In this document: piece by piece, positions 29,648 to 38,761 of the stretch
How positions within the stretch are numbered: the stretch's first letter is position 1
How the letters are laid out: each line of letters begins with the position of its first letter
Source: Ornithinimicrobium flavum
GTDB taxonomy: Bacteria; Actinomycetota; Actinomycetes; Actinomycetales; Dermatophilaceae
DNA length: 64,000 nucleotides
Assembly: GCF_004526345.1 (NCBI RefSeq)
Contig: NZ_CP038213.1
Location: forward strand, 2,170,001-2,234,000
Reading direction: 5' to 3'
Translations under genes and position numbers: made by a program
Notes under the pieces: generated by a model
The model's input: only the letters and a program-made list of their open reading frames with translations
What the model was told of the DNA's origin: nothing
Databases searched by the model: none

Positions 29648-31318
29648 GTGAGCCTCCTGCCGGGCGTGGGCGTCCTGCGCGGCTACCAGCGGTCCTGGTG
29701 GCGACCCGACCTGATGGCGGGCCTCACGGTCGGCGCGATGCTCATCCCCCAGTCGATGGCCTACGCCGAGCTGGCCGGGCTCCCGCCCCAGTACGGCTTC
29801 TACGCCGTCCTCGGACCGCTGCTGCTCTACCCTCTCGTCGGCACCAGCCGGCACCTCGGCGTCGGGCCCGAGCCGGGCACGGCCATCCTGGCCGCCACCG
29901 GCGTGGGCGTGCTGGCCGCCGGGGACCCGGGCCGCTACCTCACCCTGATGGCCGCCCTCGCCCTCGTGGTCGGGGCCCTGGCGGTCCTCGGCTCGGTGGC
30001 CCGGCTGGGGTTCATCGCCTCCGTCCTGTCCACGCCGGTGCTGGTGGGATACATCACCGGTGTGGGGCTCACCCTCCTGTCCAGCCAGATCGCCGCGTTC
30101 ACCGGGGTGCCCGTCGAGGCGGACCGCTTCCTCCCCAGGATCGGCGAGCTGCTGCAGGGTCTGGGGTCGGTCCACCTGCCCACGCTGGCCGTGGGCGTCC
30201 TGTCCCTCGCGGTGGTCCTCGGGCTGCGGCGGGTCGCGCCGCGGGTGCCCGGTGCGCTGGTCGCCGTGGGCGTCGCCACCCTGCTGGTGTGGCTGCTGCC
30301 GTCGGCCGGGGTGCCGGTGGTCGGCGCCGTCCCCGAGGGTCTCCCCGCGCCGGTCCTGCCCGACGTCACCGTCGCCGACCTGACGGCGCTGCTCCCGGTC
30401 GCGGCGGGCGTCCTGCTGGTGGGCTTCACCGACAACGTGCTCACCGCCCGGTCGATCGCGACCCGCCAGGGCTACCGCATCGACCCCAACCAGGAGCTGC
30501 TCGCCCTGGGGGTGACCAACCTGTCCGCCGGCGCCCTGCAGGGCTTCCCCGTCTCCTCCAGCGCCAGCCGCACCGCGGTCCCGGCCGCGCTGGGCAGCCG
30601 CACCCAGGCCGTCTCCCTCGTCGCCCTCGCCCTGGTCGTCGCCACCCTGCTGGTCCTGGGCCCCGCACTGGCGCTCATCCCCCGGGCCGCCCTGGCCGCC
30701 GTGATCGTGGCCGCCGCGATCGCCATCATCGACCTGCCGGGCTACCGCGCCCTGTGGCGGGTCAGCCGCCCCGAGGCCCTGCTGGCGGTGGCGGCCGCCC
30801 TGGGGGTGGTCCTCGTGGACGTCCTGGTCGGGGTCCTGGTGGCGGTGGCGCTGTCCGTCCTGGTCGCGCTGGCCCGGATGGCCAGGCCGCACGACGCGGT
30901 GCTCGGCGACCAGCCGGAGCTGGACGGCTGGGTGGAGGTGGACGCCTACCCCGGGGCCCGGGTCGAGCCGGGGCTGCTCGTCTACCGCTTCGACGCCCCG
31001 CTGTTCTTCCTCAACGTCGACCGGTTCCGCAGCCGGGTCCTCGACACGCTCGAGCACAACCCCGGTCAGGAGGAATGGCTGGTGCTCGACTTCGAGGGGG
31101 TGGGCGGTCTGGACGCCACGGCGCTGGCCGGGCTGGCCGAGCTGGTCGACACGCTGCCGGAGCGCGGGATCGAGCGGATCGCCGTGGCCAGGGCCAACGC
31201 CGGGGTCGTGGACCGCCTCCGGCGGGTCGCGCTGCTCGCGCCCGAGGGGCCGCTGCACCACTACCCCACGATCAACGCGGCCGTCCGGGACTTCCGGGCC
31301 AGCCGTGGCCCCGGCTGA
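29648..31318 (+). CDS. SulP-family anion transporter with STAS domain
   Basis: The 556-residue protein has a sulfate-transporter membrane domain of 10-14 helices (MAGLTVGAMLIPQSMAYAELAG, YGFYAVLGPLLLYPLVGTS) and a C-terminal STAS domain (about 440-540: PLFFLNVDRFRSRVL, LVLDFEGVGGLDATAL). The substrate may be sulfate, bicarbonate or another anion; the sequence does not decide. GTG 29648 is chosen because it lies at the family N-terminus and seven bases after a -10. An earlier GTG at 29558 would run through the pyrR promoter region. Confidence 0.9.
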   Translation: MSLLPGVGVLRGYQRSWWRPDLMAGLTVGAMLIPQSMAYAELAGLPPQYGFYAVLGPLLLYPLVGTSRHLGVGPEPGTAILAATGVGVLAAGDPGRYLTLMAALALVVGALAVLGSVARLGFIASVLSTPVLVGYITGVGLTLLSSQIAAFTGVPVEADRFLPRIGELLQGLGSVHLPTLAVGVLSLAVVLGLRRVAPRVPGALVAVGVATLLVWLLPSAGVPVVGAVPEGLPAPVLPDVTVADLTALLPVAAGVLLVGFTDNVLTARSIATRQGYRIDPNQELLALGVTNLSAGALQGFPVSSSASRTAVPAALGSRTQAVSLVALALVVATLLVLGPALALIPRAALAAVIVAAAIAIIDLPGYRALWRVSRPEALLAVAAALGVVLVDVLVGVLVAVALSVLVALARMARPHDAVLGDQPELDGWVEVDAYPGARVEPGLLVYRFDAPLFFLNVDRFRSRVLDTLEHNPGQEEWLVLDFEGVGGLDATALAGLAELVDTLPERGIERIAVARANAGVVDRLRRVALLAPEGPLHHYPTINAAVRDFRASRGPG

Positions 31319-31327
31319 CCGCTGGGC

Positions 31328-31741
31328 TCAGACGAGGGTGGCCTTCACCTCGGAGACCCGCCCCAGCATGCCGTTGACGAACTTCGGGGAGTCGTCGGTC
31401 GACATCGACTCCACCAGCGCGATGGCCTCGGAGATGGCGACCTGGTCGGGGACCTCGTCGTTCCAGACGATCTCCCAGGTGCCCAGCCGGAGGGCGGCCC
31501 GGTCCACCGCCGCCATCCGCTCCAGTGTCCAGCCCTGGGAGTAGGTGGTCAGCGTCTCGTTGATCTCGCCCCAGTGGGCCAGGACACCCCGGACCAGCTC
31601 CACGGCATACTCCGGCAGCGGGTGCTGGGTGGTGGGTGCCGCCAGGCGCTGCTCGAGCAGGTCACCGACGTTGACGCCGCGCTGCTCGGCCTCGAAGAGC
31701 AGCTCCAGGGCACGCTTGCGTGCCTTGGTGCGTGCGGGCAC
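31328..31741 (-). CDS. nusB: Transcription antitermination factor NusB
   Basis: The 137-residue all-helical protein has ARTKARKRALELLFEAEQRG at the N-terminus and the C-terminal AAVDRAALRLGTWEIVWNDEVPDQVAISEAIALVE motif of NusB. It binds boxA RNA with S10 in rRNA antitermination. It is one base after efp, the usual pairing, and converges on sulP with a nine-base gap. Confidence 0.96.
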   Translation of the reverse strand: MPARTKARKRALELLFEAEQRGVNVGDLLEQRLAAPTTQHPLPEYAVELVRGVLAHWGEINETLTTYSQGWTLERMAAVDRAALRLGTWEIVWNDEVPDQVAISEAIALVESMSTDDSPKFVNGMLGRVSEVKATLV

Positions 31742-31742
31742 G

Positions 31743-32303
31743 TCAGCTCACGCGGCCGAGGTAGGACCCGTCACGGGTGTCGACCTTGACCTTGGTGCCG
31801 GCCTCGAGGAACAGGGGGACCTGGATCTCGGCCCCCGTCTCGACGGTCGCCGGCTTGGTGCCGCCGGTGGAACGGTCACCCTGGAGCCCGGGCTCGGTGT
31901 GGGTGATCTCCAGCACGACCGAGGGGGGCAGCTCGACGTAGAGGACCTGGCCCTCGTGCTGGGCGATCATCGCCCGGCCGTTCTCGAGGAGGTACCGGGA
32001 GGCGTCTCCCATCACCTCGGCGCTCACCGGCACCTGCTCGTAGGTCTTCTCGTCCATGAAGATGTAGTCGGCGCCGTCGTTGTACAGGTACTGGTAGTCC
32101 GACCGGTCGACCGTCGCGGTCTCCACCTTGGTGCCGGCGTTGAAGGTCTTGTCGACGATCTTGCCGGAGAGGACGTTCTTCAGCTTGGTGCGCACGAAGG
32201 CCGGGCCCTTGCCGGGCTTGACGTGCTGGAACTCCAGCACCTGCCACAGACCGTGGTCCATCGCCAGGACCATGCCGTTCTTCAGGTCGTTCGTCGTTGC
32301 CAC
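31743..32303 (-). CDS. efp: Elongation factor P
   Basis: The 186-residue factor relieves ribosome stalling at proline runs. The tip loop reads KPGKGPA with Lys32, the actinobacterial form thought to work without lysine modification. Domains II and III are complete, ending in [16 protein letters not shown]. It starts with GTG and leads the efp-nusB pair. Confidence 0.97.
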   Translation of the reverse strand: MATTNDLKNGMVLAMDHGLWQVLEFQHVKPGKGPAFVRTKLKNVLSGKIVDKTFNAGTKVETATVDRSDYQYLYNDGADYIFMDEKTYEQVPVSAEVMGDASRYLLENGRAMIAQHEGQVLYVELPPSVVLEITHTEPGLQGDRSTGGTKPATVETGAEIQVPLFLEAGTKVKVDTRDGSYLGRVS

Positions 32304-32375
32304 AGCGTGCTTCCTTCGCGGGTCGGGAGAGTGGTCGGGGGGCAGACCGGGGCGGACACGGCCTGAACCCGGGCA

Positions 32376-32381
32376 AGTCTA
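32376..32381 (-). promoter_or_regulatory. -10 element for efp-nusB
   Basis: TAGACT on the minus strand lies directly after the aro terminator hairpin and about 70 bases before the efp start. No clear -35 is seen because the hairpin occupies that place. Confidence 0.4.
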
Positions 32382-32382
32382 C

Positions 32383-32409
32383 CGGTGCCGGGGCGTCCTC
32401 CCGGCACCG
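32383..32409 (-). terminator. Terminator hairpin after aroB
   Basis: CGGTGCCGGG and CCCGGCACCG form a perfect ten-pair stem with a seven-base loop, 29 bases past the aroB stop. There is no U tract. It separates the long aro/alaS unit from efp. Confidence 0.65.
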
Positions 32410-32438
32410 TCTGCGCCCACCCCGGGGCCGCGGAGCGG

Positions 32439-33521
32439 TCAGCGCAGGGCGTCGTAGGCCGCCCGGAGCTCCTCCTCGGCCGGGCCCTCCAGCCGTCCCG
32501 GCCGGGCGAGCCCCTCGAGGACCACGAACCTCAGCGTCGAGCCCCGCGTCTTCTTGTCCCGGCCCATGGCGACCCGCAGCTCCGGCCACCGGCCACCGGG
32601 GTAGGCCGTGGGCAGGCCCACGGCCGACAGCACCCGGCGGTGCCGGGCCAGCAGGTCCTCGTCGATGAGGCCTCGTCCGGAGGCCAGCTCGGCCACGTAG
32701 ACCATCCCTACGGCGACGGCGTCCCCGTGCCGCCAGGTGTACCCCTCGACCTGCTCGACCGCGTGGGCGAAGGTGTGCCCGTAGTTGAGGATCTCCCGCA
32801 GCGAGGACTCCCTCAGGTCGGCGGCCACCACCTCGGCCTTGACCCCCACCGCCCGGACGACGAGCTCGACCGCCAGGTCGGGGTGGGCGACCGGGTCCAC
32901 GGCGGCGGCCGGGTCGGCCTCCACGAGGTCGAGGATGACCGGGTCGGCGACGAACCCGCACTTGATCACCTCGGCGAGGCCTGAGACGTAGTCGGCGCGC
33001 GGCATACCGGAGAACCAGGAGGGGTCGCACAGCACGGCGGCCGGGGGGTGGAAGGCGCCCACGAGGTTCTTGCCCTCCGCGGTGTTGATGCCGGTCTTGC
33101 CACCGACCGCGGCGTCCACCACCCCGAGCAGCGACGTCGGCAGGTGCACGACCTCCACCCCCCGCAGCCAGGTGGCCGCCGCGAAGCCGGCCAGGTCGGT
33201 GGTCGCCCCGCCCCCGACGCCCACGACGAGGTCGTCCCGGGTGAAGCCCTCCCGTCCCAGCCGGTTCCAGAGCCCGGTGAGCACCTCGGCCGTCTTGGCG
33301 TCCTCGGCGTCCGGCACGACCACGCGCACCGGGTCGGCCCCGGTGTCGCGGAGCGTCCGCTCGGCCTCGTCGGCCACGGCCTCCCGGCCGGGCTGCACGA
33401 CGAGCAGCACCCGTCGGCCCTCCCGGCCGTGGCGTGCCAGCAGTCCTGCCGCCCCGGCACCCACGTGCACCGGGTAGGGGGCCGCTCCCCCCACCTGCAC
33501 CGTGCGCGTCGCCGCGGTCAC
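32439..33521 (-). CDS. aroB: 3-dehydroquinate synthase
   Basis: The 360-residue NAD-dependent enzyme makes the shikimate ring. Signatures: VGVGGGATTDLAGFAAATWLRG, the PTSLLGVVDAAVGGKTGIN loop, the Glu and His zinc ligands in GLAEVIKCG and NYGHTFAHAVE, and the catalytic DKKTRGSTLRFVVL. GTG 33521 overlaps the aroK stop (GTGA). It ends the aro series before a terminator hairpin. Confidence 0.96.
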   Translation of the reverse strand: MTAATRTVQVGGAAPYPVHVGAGAAGLLARHGREGRRVLLVVQPGREAVADEAERTLRDTGADPVRVVVPDAEDAKTAEVLTGLWNRLGREGFTRDDLVVGVGGGATTDLAGFAAATWLRGVEVVHLPTSLLGVVDAAVGGKTGINTAEGKNLVGAFHPPAAVLCDPSWFSGMPRADYVSGLAEVIKCGFVADPVILDLVEADPAAAVDPVAHPDLAVELVVRAVGVKAEVVAADLRESSLREILNYGHTFAHAVEQVEGYTWRHGDAVAVGMVYVAELASGRGLIDEDLLARHRRVLSAVGLPTAYPGGRWPELRVAMGRDKKTRGSTLRFVVLEGLARPGRLEGPAEEELRAAYDALR

Positions 33522-34024
33522 AGGGCCGCCGCGATCTCGTCGGCGATCTCCTCGGGGGTGCGCCCCCCGGTGGCCACCCGCAGGGTCGCCAGCGACTCGT
33601 AGGTCGGCCGACGGGCGTCCATCAGCCGGGTCCAGGAGGCGCGGGGGTTGACCAGGAGCAGGGGACGGGAGGCGTCGAAGCCGACCCGTCGCGAGGCGTC
33701 GGCGATGGTGACGTCCAGGAAGACCACGGTGTGGCCCTCCTCGCGGAGCGCGCGGGCGACCGCCTCCTGCATCACCGCTCCCCCGCCGAGGGCCACCACC
33801 CCGGTCTCCTCGCGCAGCGCGCGCAGCACCTCCTCCCGCTCCAGCCGCCGGAACGCCTCCTCGCCGTCCTGGACGAAGATGTCGCTGATGGACCGACCCG
33901 TCGCGCTCTCGACGGCCCGGTCCGTGTCGTGGAGGGTGAGGCCCAGACGCTCGGCGAGCAGCCCGCCGACCGTCGTCTTGCCGGCCCCCGGCGGGCCGAC
34001 GAGCACCGCCCGCGGGCGGCTCAC
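33518..34024 (-). CDS. aroK: Shikimate kinase
   Basis: The 168-residue kinase has the P-loop GPPGAGKT at residues 10-17, LHDTDRAVE with the shikimate-binding Asp, [10 protein letters not shown], and VALGGGAVM. It phosphorylates shikimate. It overlaps aroC and aroB by four bases at each end. Confidence 0.96.
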   Translation of the reverse strand: MSRPRAVLVGPPGAGKTTVGGLLAERLGLTLHDTDRAVESATGRSISDIFVQDGEEAFRRLEREEVLRALREETGVVALGGGAVMQEAVARALREEGHTVVFLDVTIADASRRVGFDASRPLLLVNPRASWTRLMDARRPTYESLATLRVATGGRTPEEIADEIAAAL

Positions 34025-35346
34025 CGGTGGCCCCCGCCGGACGGGGGGCCCTCGGGGTCCACCGTGGCGGGGGCGGCCTCGGTGAACGAGCCGGCCTCGG
34101 TGGCGGGGGTGCGCAGGTGCTCACCGACGGCCGCGAGGTAGGCCGCGTGGTTGCGGGCCACCTCCGGCACGGAGTCCCCGCCGAACTTCTCCAGCACCGC
34201 GTCGGCGAGCACGAGCGCGACCATCGCCTCCGCCACCACGCCGGCCGCGGGGACGGCGCACACGTCCGAGCTCTGGTGGATCGCGGTGGCCGCCTCGCCG
34301 CTGGTCGTGTCGACCGTGCGCAGCGCCCTGGGCACCGTGGAGATGGGCTTCATCGCCGCGCGCACCCTGAGCACCTCACCGGTCGACATGCCGCCCTCGG
34401 TCCCGCCGCTGCGCAGGGCCGCGCGGCGGATGAGACCGTCGTCACCCCGGTCGAGCTCGTCGTGGGCCCGGCTGCCCCGGCGGGCCGCCGTGCGGAAGCC
34501 CTCGCCGACCTCGACCCCCTTGATCGCCTGGATGCCCATGAGCGCGGCAGCCAGCCGCGCGTCCAGACGACGGTCCCAGTGCACGTGCGAGCCCAGGCCC
34601 GGCGGCAGGCCGTAGGCGAGCACCTCCACGACACCACCCACCGTGTCGCCGTCCGCCCGGGCGGCGTCGATCTCGGCCACCATCGCGGCCGAGAGGCTGG
34701 GGTCCAGGGTCCGCACCGGGTCGGCGTCGACGCGCCCCACGTCGTCGGGGCGCGGCAGCGAGACCGGGTCGGGGGCGTCGTCGTCCCAGGACGGCACCCC
34801 GGCCCGCCCGATGCTCACGGTGTGGGAGACCAGGCGAGCGCCGACCGTCTGCTCCAGGAAGGCCGCGGCGACGGCGCCCAGCGCCACCCGTGCGGCGGTC
34901 TCGCGCGCCGAGGCCCGCTCCAGGACGGGTCGGGCCTCGTCGAAGCCGTACTTGGTCATGCCGACGAGGTCGGCGTGCCCGGGCCGGGGCCGGGTGAGCG
35001 GTCGGTTGCGGGCCAGCTCCTGGGGCGCGCCCACGTCGTCGGCCCGACGCAGGGCCGCGTCCTCCACGGGCTCGGGGGCCATCACCGCCTGCCACTTCGG
35101 CCACTCGGTGTTCTCGATCTGCAGGGCCAGCGGGGAGCCGAGGGTGAGCCCGTGCCGCAGGCCTCCCAGGAAGTGCAGCCGGTCGGCCTCAAAGGACATG
35201 CGGGCCCCCCGTCCGTGCCCGAGCCGGCGGCGGGCCAGGGCGGCCTCGACGTCGGCCCGCTCCACCCGGACGCCGGCGGGCAGGCCCTCCAGGACGGCCG
35301 TCAGGGCGGGGCCGTGCGACTCGCCCGCGGTCAACCAACGCAGCAT
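34021..35346 (-). CDS. aroC: Chorismate synthase
   Basis: The 441-residue FMN-dependent enzyme makes chorismate from EPSP. It shows [21 protein letters not shown] at the start, [45 protein letters not shown] and the C-terminal [18 protein letters not shown] 35346 is chosen because the family starts at MLRW and GGAGG lies ten bases upstream. The C-terminus is extended by about 40 residues rich in Pro and Gly. Confidence 0.96.
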   Translation of the reverse strand: MLRWLTAGESHGPALTAVLEGLPAGVRVERADVEAALARRRLGHGRGARMSFEADRLHFLGGLRHGLTLGSPLALQIENTEWPKWQAVMAPEPVEDAALRRADDVGAPQELARNRPLTRPRPGHADLVGMTKYGFDEARPVLERASARETAARVALGAVAAAFLEQTVGARLVSHTVSIGRAGVPSWDDDAPDPVSLPRPDDVGRVDADPVRTLDPSLSAAMVAEIDAARADGDTVGGVVEVLAYGLPPGLGSHVHWDRRLDARLAAALMGIQAIKGVEVGEGFRTAARRGSRAHDELDRGDDGLIRRAALRSGGTEGGMSTGEVLRVRAAMKPISTVPRALRTVDTTSGEAATAIHQSSDVCAVPAAGVVAEAMVALVLADAVLEKFGGDSVPEVARNHAAYLAAVGEHLRTPATEAGSFTEAAPATVDPEGPPSGGGHR

Positions 35347-35401
35347 GACCCCAGATCCTCCCACGCCCGGCGCCCCGGGCCGACCGGTGGGGTGCCGGCC
35401 C

Positions 35402-36121
35402 TCACCCCAGGCCGGGCATGAGCGAGGGCCCCAGCAGCAGGCCGAGCAGGGCCCCGACCATCATCGGCGGGCCGTAGGCGAAGTGACCCTTCCAGCTGAC
35501 CCGGCGACCCACCAGGAGGGCGAGGCCGAAGAGGCCACCCACGAGGAAACCTCCGTAGATCCCCAGCACCACCTCGGGCCAGCCGAACCAGCCGAGCGCC
35601 CCGCCGAGGACGACGGCCAGCTTGACGTCCCCCAGGCCGAGCGCCAGCGACCCCCGGGCCAGCGACACGAGGGCGATGAGCAGGTAGAGCCCACCGGCCC
35701 CGACGGCTCCGAGCAGCGCCCGCACCAGGGGCTGGGGGCCGCCGCCGACGAGCGCCGCCAGCAGCAGGCCTGCGCCCAGCGTGCCCATCGTGGGCCACAT
35801 GATCCGGTCCGGGAGCCGGTGCACGTCGAAGTCCATCGCGGCGAGGCAGACGGCCGCCAGCGACACGACCGCCAGGGTCGCCGTGAGCACCGCCGCCACC
35901 GCGGCCCCCGGCACCGCGGGGTCCTCGACGAACCAGATACGGTGCACCAGCAGCCCCACGACGACCCCCAGGGTGGGCGGCACCCACCACCGACGCCCTG
36001 GGTAGGGCTCCTCGACCTCGTCCGGCTTGCGGTAGGTGGTCTGCTCCAGCCAGCGAGCCACCGGGATGCCGAGCAGGGCGGTGACCACGCCGACGACGAC
36101 CGGCACGTACGTCCCGTTCAC
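35402..36121 (-). CDS. Prepilin-type (A24) aspartic peptidase
   Basis: The 239-residue membrane protein has about seven hydrophobic helices and both A24 aspartates: one in [14 protein letters not shown] and one in [13 protein letters not shown] (the GxGD motif). Such enzymes cut prepilins or similar signal peptides. The N-terminal methylase domain of PilD is absent, as in many actinobacterial versions. GTG 36121 overlaps the aroE stop. No pilin or secretion genes lie in the window, so its substrate is not indicated. Confidence 0.85.
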   Translation of the reverse strand: MNGTYVPVVVGVVTALLGIPVARWLEQTTYRKPDEVEEPYPGRRWWVPPTLGVVVGLLVHRIWFVEDPAVPGAAVAAVLTATLAVVSLAAVCLAAMDFDVHRLPDRIMWPTMGTLGAGLLLAALVGGGPQPLVRALLGAVGAGGLYLLIALVSLARGSLALGLGDVKLAVVLGGALGWFGWPEVVLGIYGGFLVGGLFGLALLVGRRVSWKGHFAYGPPMMVGALLGLLLGPSLMPGLG

Positions 36122-36987
36122 CCTGCCTCCTCCTCCAGGGCCGCCGCGAGCGCGGTCGACATCTCCCGCACCGGAGCCGGGCACCCGGTCATGAGCTCGA
36201 CCTGCCGGGCCGCCTGGTGCAGCAGCATGGTCGTTCCCCTCACGGCGACGACCCTACCCGCCGTGGCGGACGCGACCGCGTCGGCCAACGGGGTCGGCCA
36301 GGGGGAGTAGACGACGTCGAGCACGACCGGCGGGCGGTCGCCACCGGGGGTGAGGTCGGGTGCCGGTGCACCGGCGGGGAGAGTGCCGACGACGACGTCG
36401 GCCCGCTCCCGGTCCAGCGGTATGCCGTCCGCGAGCGCCCGGACGTGGAACCGCGGCCCCGAGGGCTCGCCGGCGAGCCGGGCCAGGAGCTCCCGGGTGG
36501 CGGGCCGGACCGCGTCGCGCACCAGCAGGTCGATCTCCCCGGCACCGAGGCGGCGCAGGGCCAGGACCGCCGACCGTGCGGTCGCCCCTCCCCCAAGGAC
36601 CACGGCCCGCCGCACCTGGCCCGCACCGGCCTGCTCGAGCGCGACGGCGAGGCCGTGGACGTCGGTGTTGTCGGCATACCAGCCGCCGTCCCGCCGCAGG
36701 AGGGTGTTGGCCGCACCGGCGAGCTCCGCCTCGCTGCTGGCCCGGTCGGCGAGGACGAGCGCCTCCTCCTTGCCCGGCATGGTGACCGAGAGCCCGACCC
36801 ACTCGGGGCCGAGCCCGGCGACGTGCCGGGCAAGCGCGCCGGCCGGCACCTCCTCGCGACCGTAGCGCCACCCCGTCAGGCCGAGCGCCGCGTAGGCCGC
36901 GCCGTGCAGGACCGGGGACAGCGAGTGGGCCATCGGCGACCCCACGACCCCGGCCCGTCGGCCCGTGGGGACCGGCCGGCTCAGCAC
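36118..36987 (-). CDS. aroE: Shikimate dehydrogenase
   Basis: The 289-residue NADP-dependent enzyme reduces dehydroshikimate. It shows GVVGSPMAHSLSPVLHGAAY, WVGLSVTMPGKEEALV with the catalytic Lys, NTDVHGLAVAL, and the nucleotide loop VVLGGGATARSAVLA. GTG 36987 overlaps the mltG stop and has AGGAG about eleven bases upstream. GTG 37011 is possible but has no ribosome-binding site. Confidence 0.94.
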   Translation of the reverse strand: MLSRPVPTGRRAGVVGSPMAHSLSPVLHGAAYAALGLTGWRYGREEVPAGALARHVAGLGPEWVGLSVTMPGKEEALVLADRASSEAELAGAANTLLRRDGGWYADNTDVHGLAVALEQAGAGQVRRAVVLGGGATARSAVLALRRLGAGEIDLLVRDAVRPATRELLARLAGEPSGPRFHVRALADGIPLDRERADVVVGTLPAGAPAPDLTPGGDRPPVVLDVVYSPWPTPLADAVASATAGRVVAVRGTTMLLHQAARQVELMTGCPAPVREMSTALAAALEEEAG

Positions 36988-38231
36988 TGGTCGGGGTTCT
37001 CCTGGCACCACTGCTGGAACAGGGCGACGTTCTCCTGGTGCCCGGCGAAGTCGGTGGCGAACCGTGTCTCCCCGGTCGAGGGGTCGACGGTGACGAAGTA
37101 GAGCCAGTCGCCGGGCTCGGGGTTCAGGACCGCGCGGATCGCCTCCTCGCCCGGGCTGTTGATGGGGCCGGCCGGCAGCCCGGGGTAGGCGTAGGTGTTG
37201 TGGGGGTCGTCGTTGGCACGCTGCTCGTCCGTGGTGCCGGCCAGCCCGCGCTCCTGGTAGATGAAGTGGACCGTGGAGTCCATCTGCAGGTAGCCGTTGG
37301 TCTCCGGGTTGGGGTCCAGGCGGTTCTCGACGACCCGGGCCACCTTGGGCAGGTCCTCGGAGAAGGCACCCTCACCCTGGACGATGCTGGCCTTGATGAT
37401 GACCTCGCGCAGCTCGGGGCCGTCGGACAGACCGAGCTGCTCGTAGGTGCGCAGACCGGTGTCGATGAGCGTCTGCAGCTGCTGCTGGGGGGTGGTGTCC
37501 GGGCCGAACTCGTAGGTGCTGGGGTAGAGGAAGCCCTCGAGCTCCCCCTCGGCCGCGTCGGGCAGGTCGAGCGTGGCCGGGTCGACGGCCTCGTAGTCGG
37601 CGACGTCGTGGCCCGTGGCCTCGGCGAGCACGGCGAAGGTCTCGGCGACCCACAGGCCCTCCCGGACGGTGACGCCGTTGATCTCGCGGTAGTTGCCGTC
37701 GAGCAGCCGGGCCAGGGCCGCGGAGGCGCTCATCTGGTTGGCCATCCGGTAGGTGCCAGGCTGGATCGACGCGCCCGCCGGGTCCGCGGCCAGGGCCGCG
37801 GTGAAGGCGGACGCGGAGGCCACGACGTCCTCCTGCGCCAGCAGCTCGGCGATCTGCCCGCCGGCCGCCCCTTGGGGGATCTCGATCAGGATCTCGCCGG
37901 TGCCCGAGCCCTCGTAGTCCGCGGCGCTCGGCTCCGAGGAGCCGATGGACAGGTCGGGCAGCAGCGAGCTCACGGCACCGAAGGAGTAGATGCCGCCCAC
38001 GACGACCGCGGCGGTGGCCAGCAGCAGGGCGAGGACCTTGAGCACCGGGTTGCGGCGCTGCCGGCGCCGGGGACGGAAGGTCTCGTGGACCGGCGCGGGC
38101 TCGAGCATCTCGTCCGCGAGGGAGGCGTCGTGCTCCCGCACGCCGCGCAGGCCGAGCACGTCGTCGTCGTAGTGCGCCCCCGCGCCGCGGACGTCGTGCT
38201 CGTCCCAGTCGTCGTGGGGTGGCTGACTCAT
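36981..38231 (-). CDS. mltG: Endolytic murein transglycosylase MltG (YceG)
   Basis: The 416-residue protein has an acidic cytosolic N-terminus (about 1-60), one membrane helix (VLKVLALLLATAAVVVGGIY), a LysM-like part with IEIPQGAAGGQIAELL, and the catalytic YceG domain. The conserved Glu lies in IIKASIVQGEGAFSEDL, followed by VARVVENRLDP and LQMDSTVHFIYQ. It cuts nascent glycan strands at the membrane. Its ATG overlaps the ruvX stop (ATGA). Confidence 0.94.
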   Translation of the reverse strand: MSQPPHDDWDEHDVRGAGAHYDDDVLGLRGVREHDASLADEMLEPAPVHETFRPRRRQRRNPVLKVLALLLATAAVVVGGIYSFGAVSSLLPDLSIGSSEPSAADYEGSGTGEILIEIPQGAAGGQIAELLAQEDVVASASAFTAALAADPAGASIQPGTYRMANQMSASAALARLLDGNYREINGVTVREGLWVAETFAVLAEATGHDVADYEAVDPATLDLPDAAEGELEGFLYPSTYEFGPDTTPQQQLQTLIDTGLRTYEQLGLSDGPELREVIIKASIVQGEGAFSEDLPKVARVVENRLDPNPETNGYLQMDSTVHFIYQERGLAGTTDEQRANDDPHNTYAYPGLPAGPINSPGEEAIRAVLNPEPGDWLYFVTVDPSTGETRFATDFAGHQENVALFQQWCQENPDQC

Positions 38232-38761
38232 GTGCCGTCCTTCGTGTCCGGGCCCGCGGACCGGGCAGTCCTGGGCTTCCTGGCCTTCAACGGCTCGCCG
38301 GGGCGGCGGCCGGCACTACGGGCCTCGAGGGCTCCCTGGAGGATAAGGGTGGCGGCCGCCTGATCGACGATGCCACGCTGGTCCCGGCCGCGGACGCCGC
38401 TGTCGCGCAGCGACCGGTGGGCGTCGACGGTGGTGAGCCGCTCGTCCCACAGGCGGACCGGCACCTCCAGGCGCCTCTGCAGCGTCCGAGCGTACCGTCG
38501 GGCCCGGCCCGCCGCCACACCCTCCTCCCCGGACAGGCTGCGCGGCAGGCCCACCACGACGCCGACGGCACCCCGCTCGACCACCTCGCGGACGATCCGG
38601 TCCAGGTCGGTCCCGTCCTGTTCGTCCCGCGCCAGGGTGGCCACGGGGAGGGCGAGCACGCCCCCGGGGTCGGACGCGGCCAGGCCCACGCGGACCTCAC
38701 CCACGTCCACCCCCAGCAGCACGCCGCCCTCGTCCCCGGACGGCCCGTCCTGGGTCGTCAC
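38228..38761 (-). CDS. ruvX: Putative Holliday junction resolvase/pre-16S rRNA nuclease YqgF
   Basis: The 177-residue RNase H-fold protein shows [31 protein letters not shown], and the [16 protein letters not shown] motif with the acidic active-site residues. YqgF proteins mature 16S rRNA 5' ends and may resolve junctions. It overlaps alaS and mltG by four bases, the usual alaS-ruvX-mltG order. Confidence 0.93.
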   Translation of the reverse strand: MTTQDGPSGDEGGVLLGVDVGEVRVGLAASDPGGVLALPVATLARDEQDGTDLDRIVREVVERGAVGVVVGLPRSLSGEEGVAAGRARRYARTLQRRLEVPVRLWDERLTTVDAHRSLRDSGVRGRDQRGIVDQAAATLILQGALEARSAGRRPGEPLKARKPRTARSAGPDTKDGT

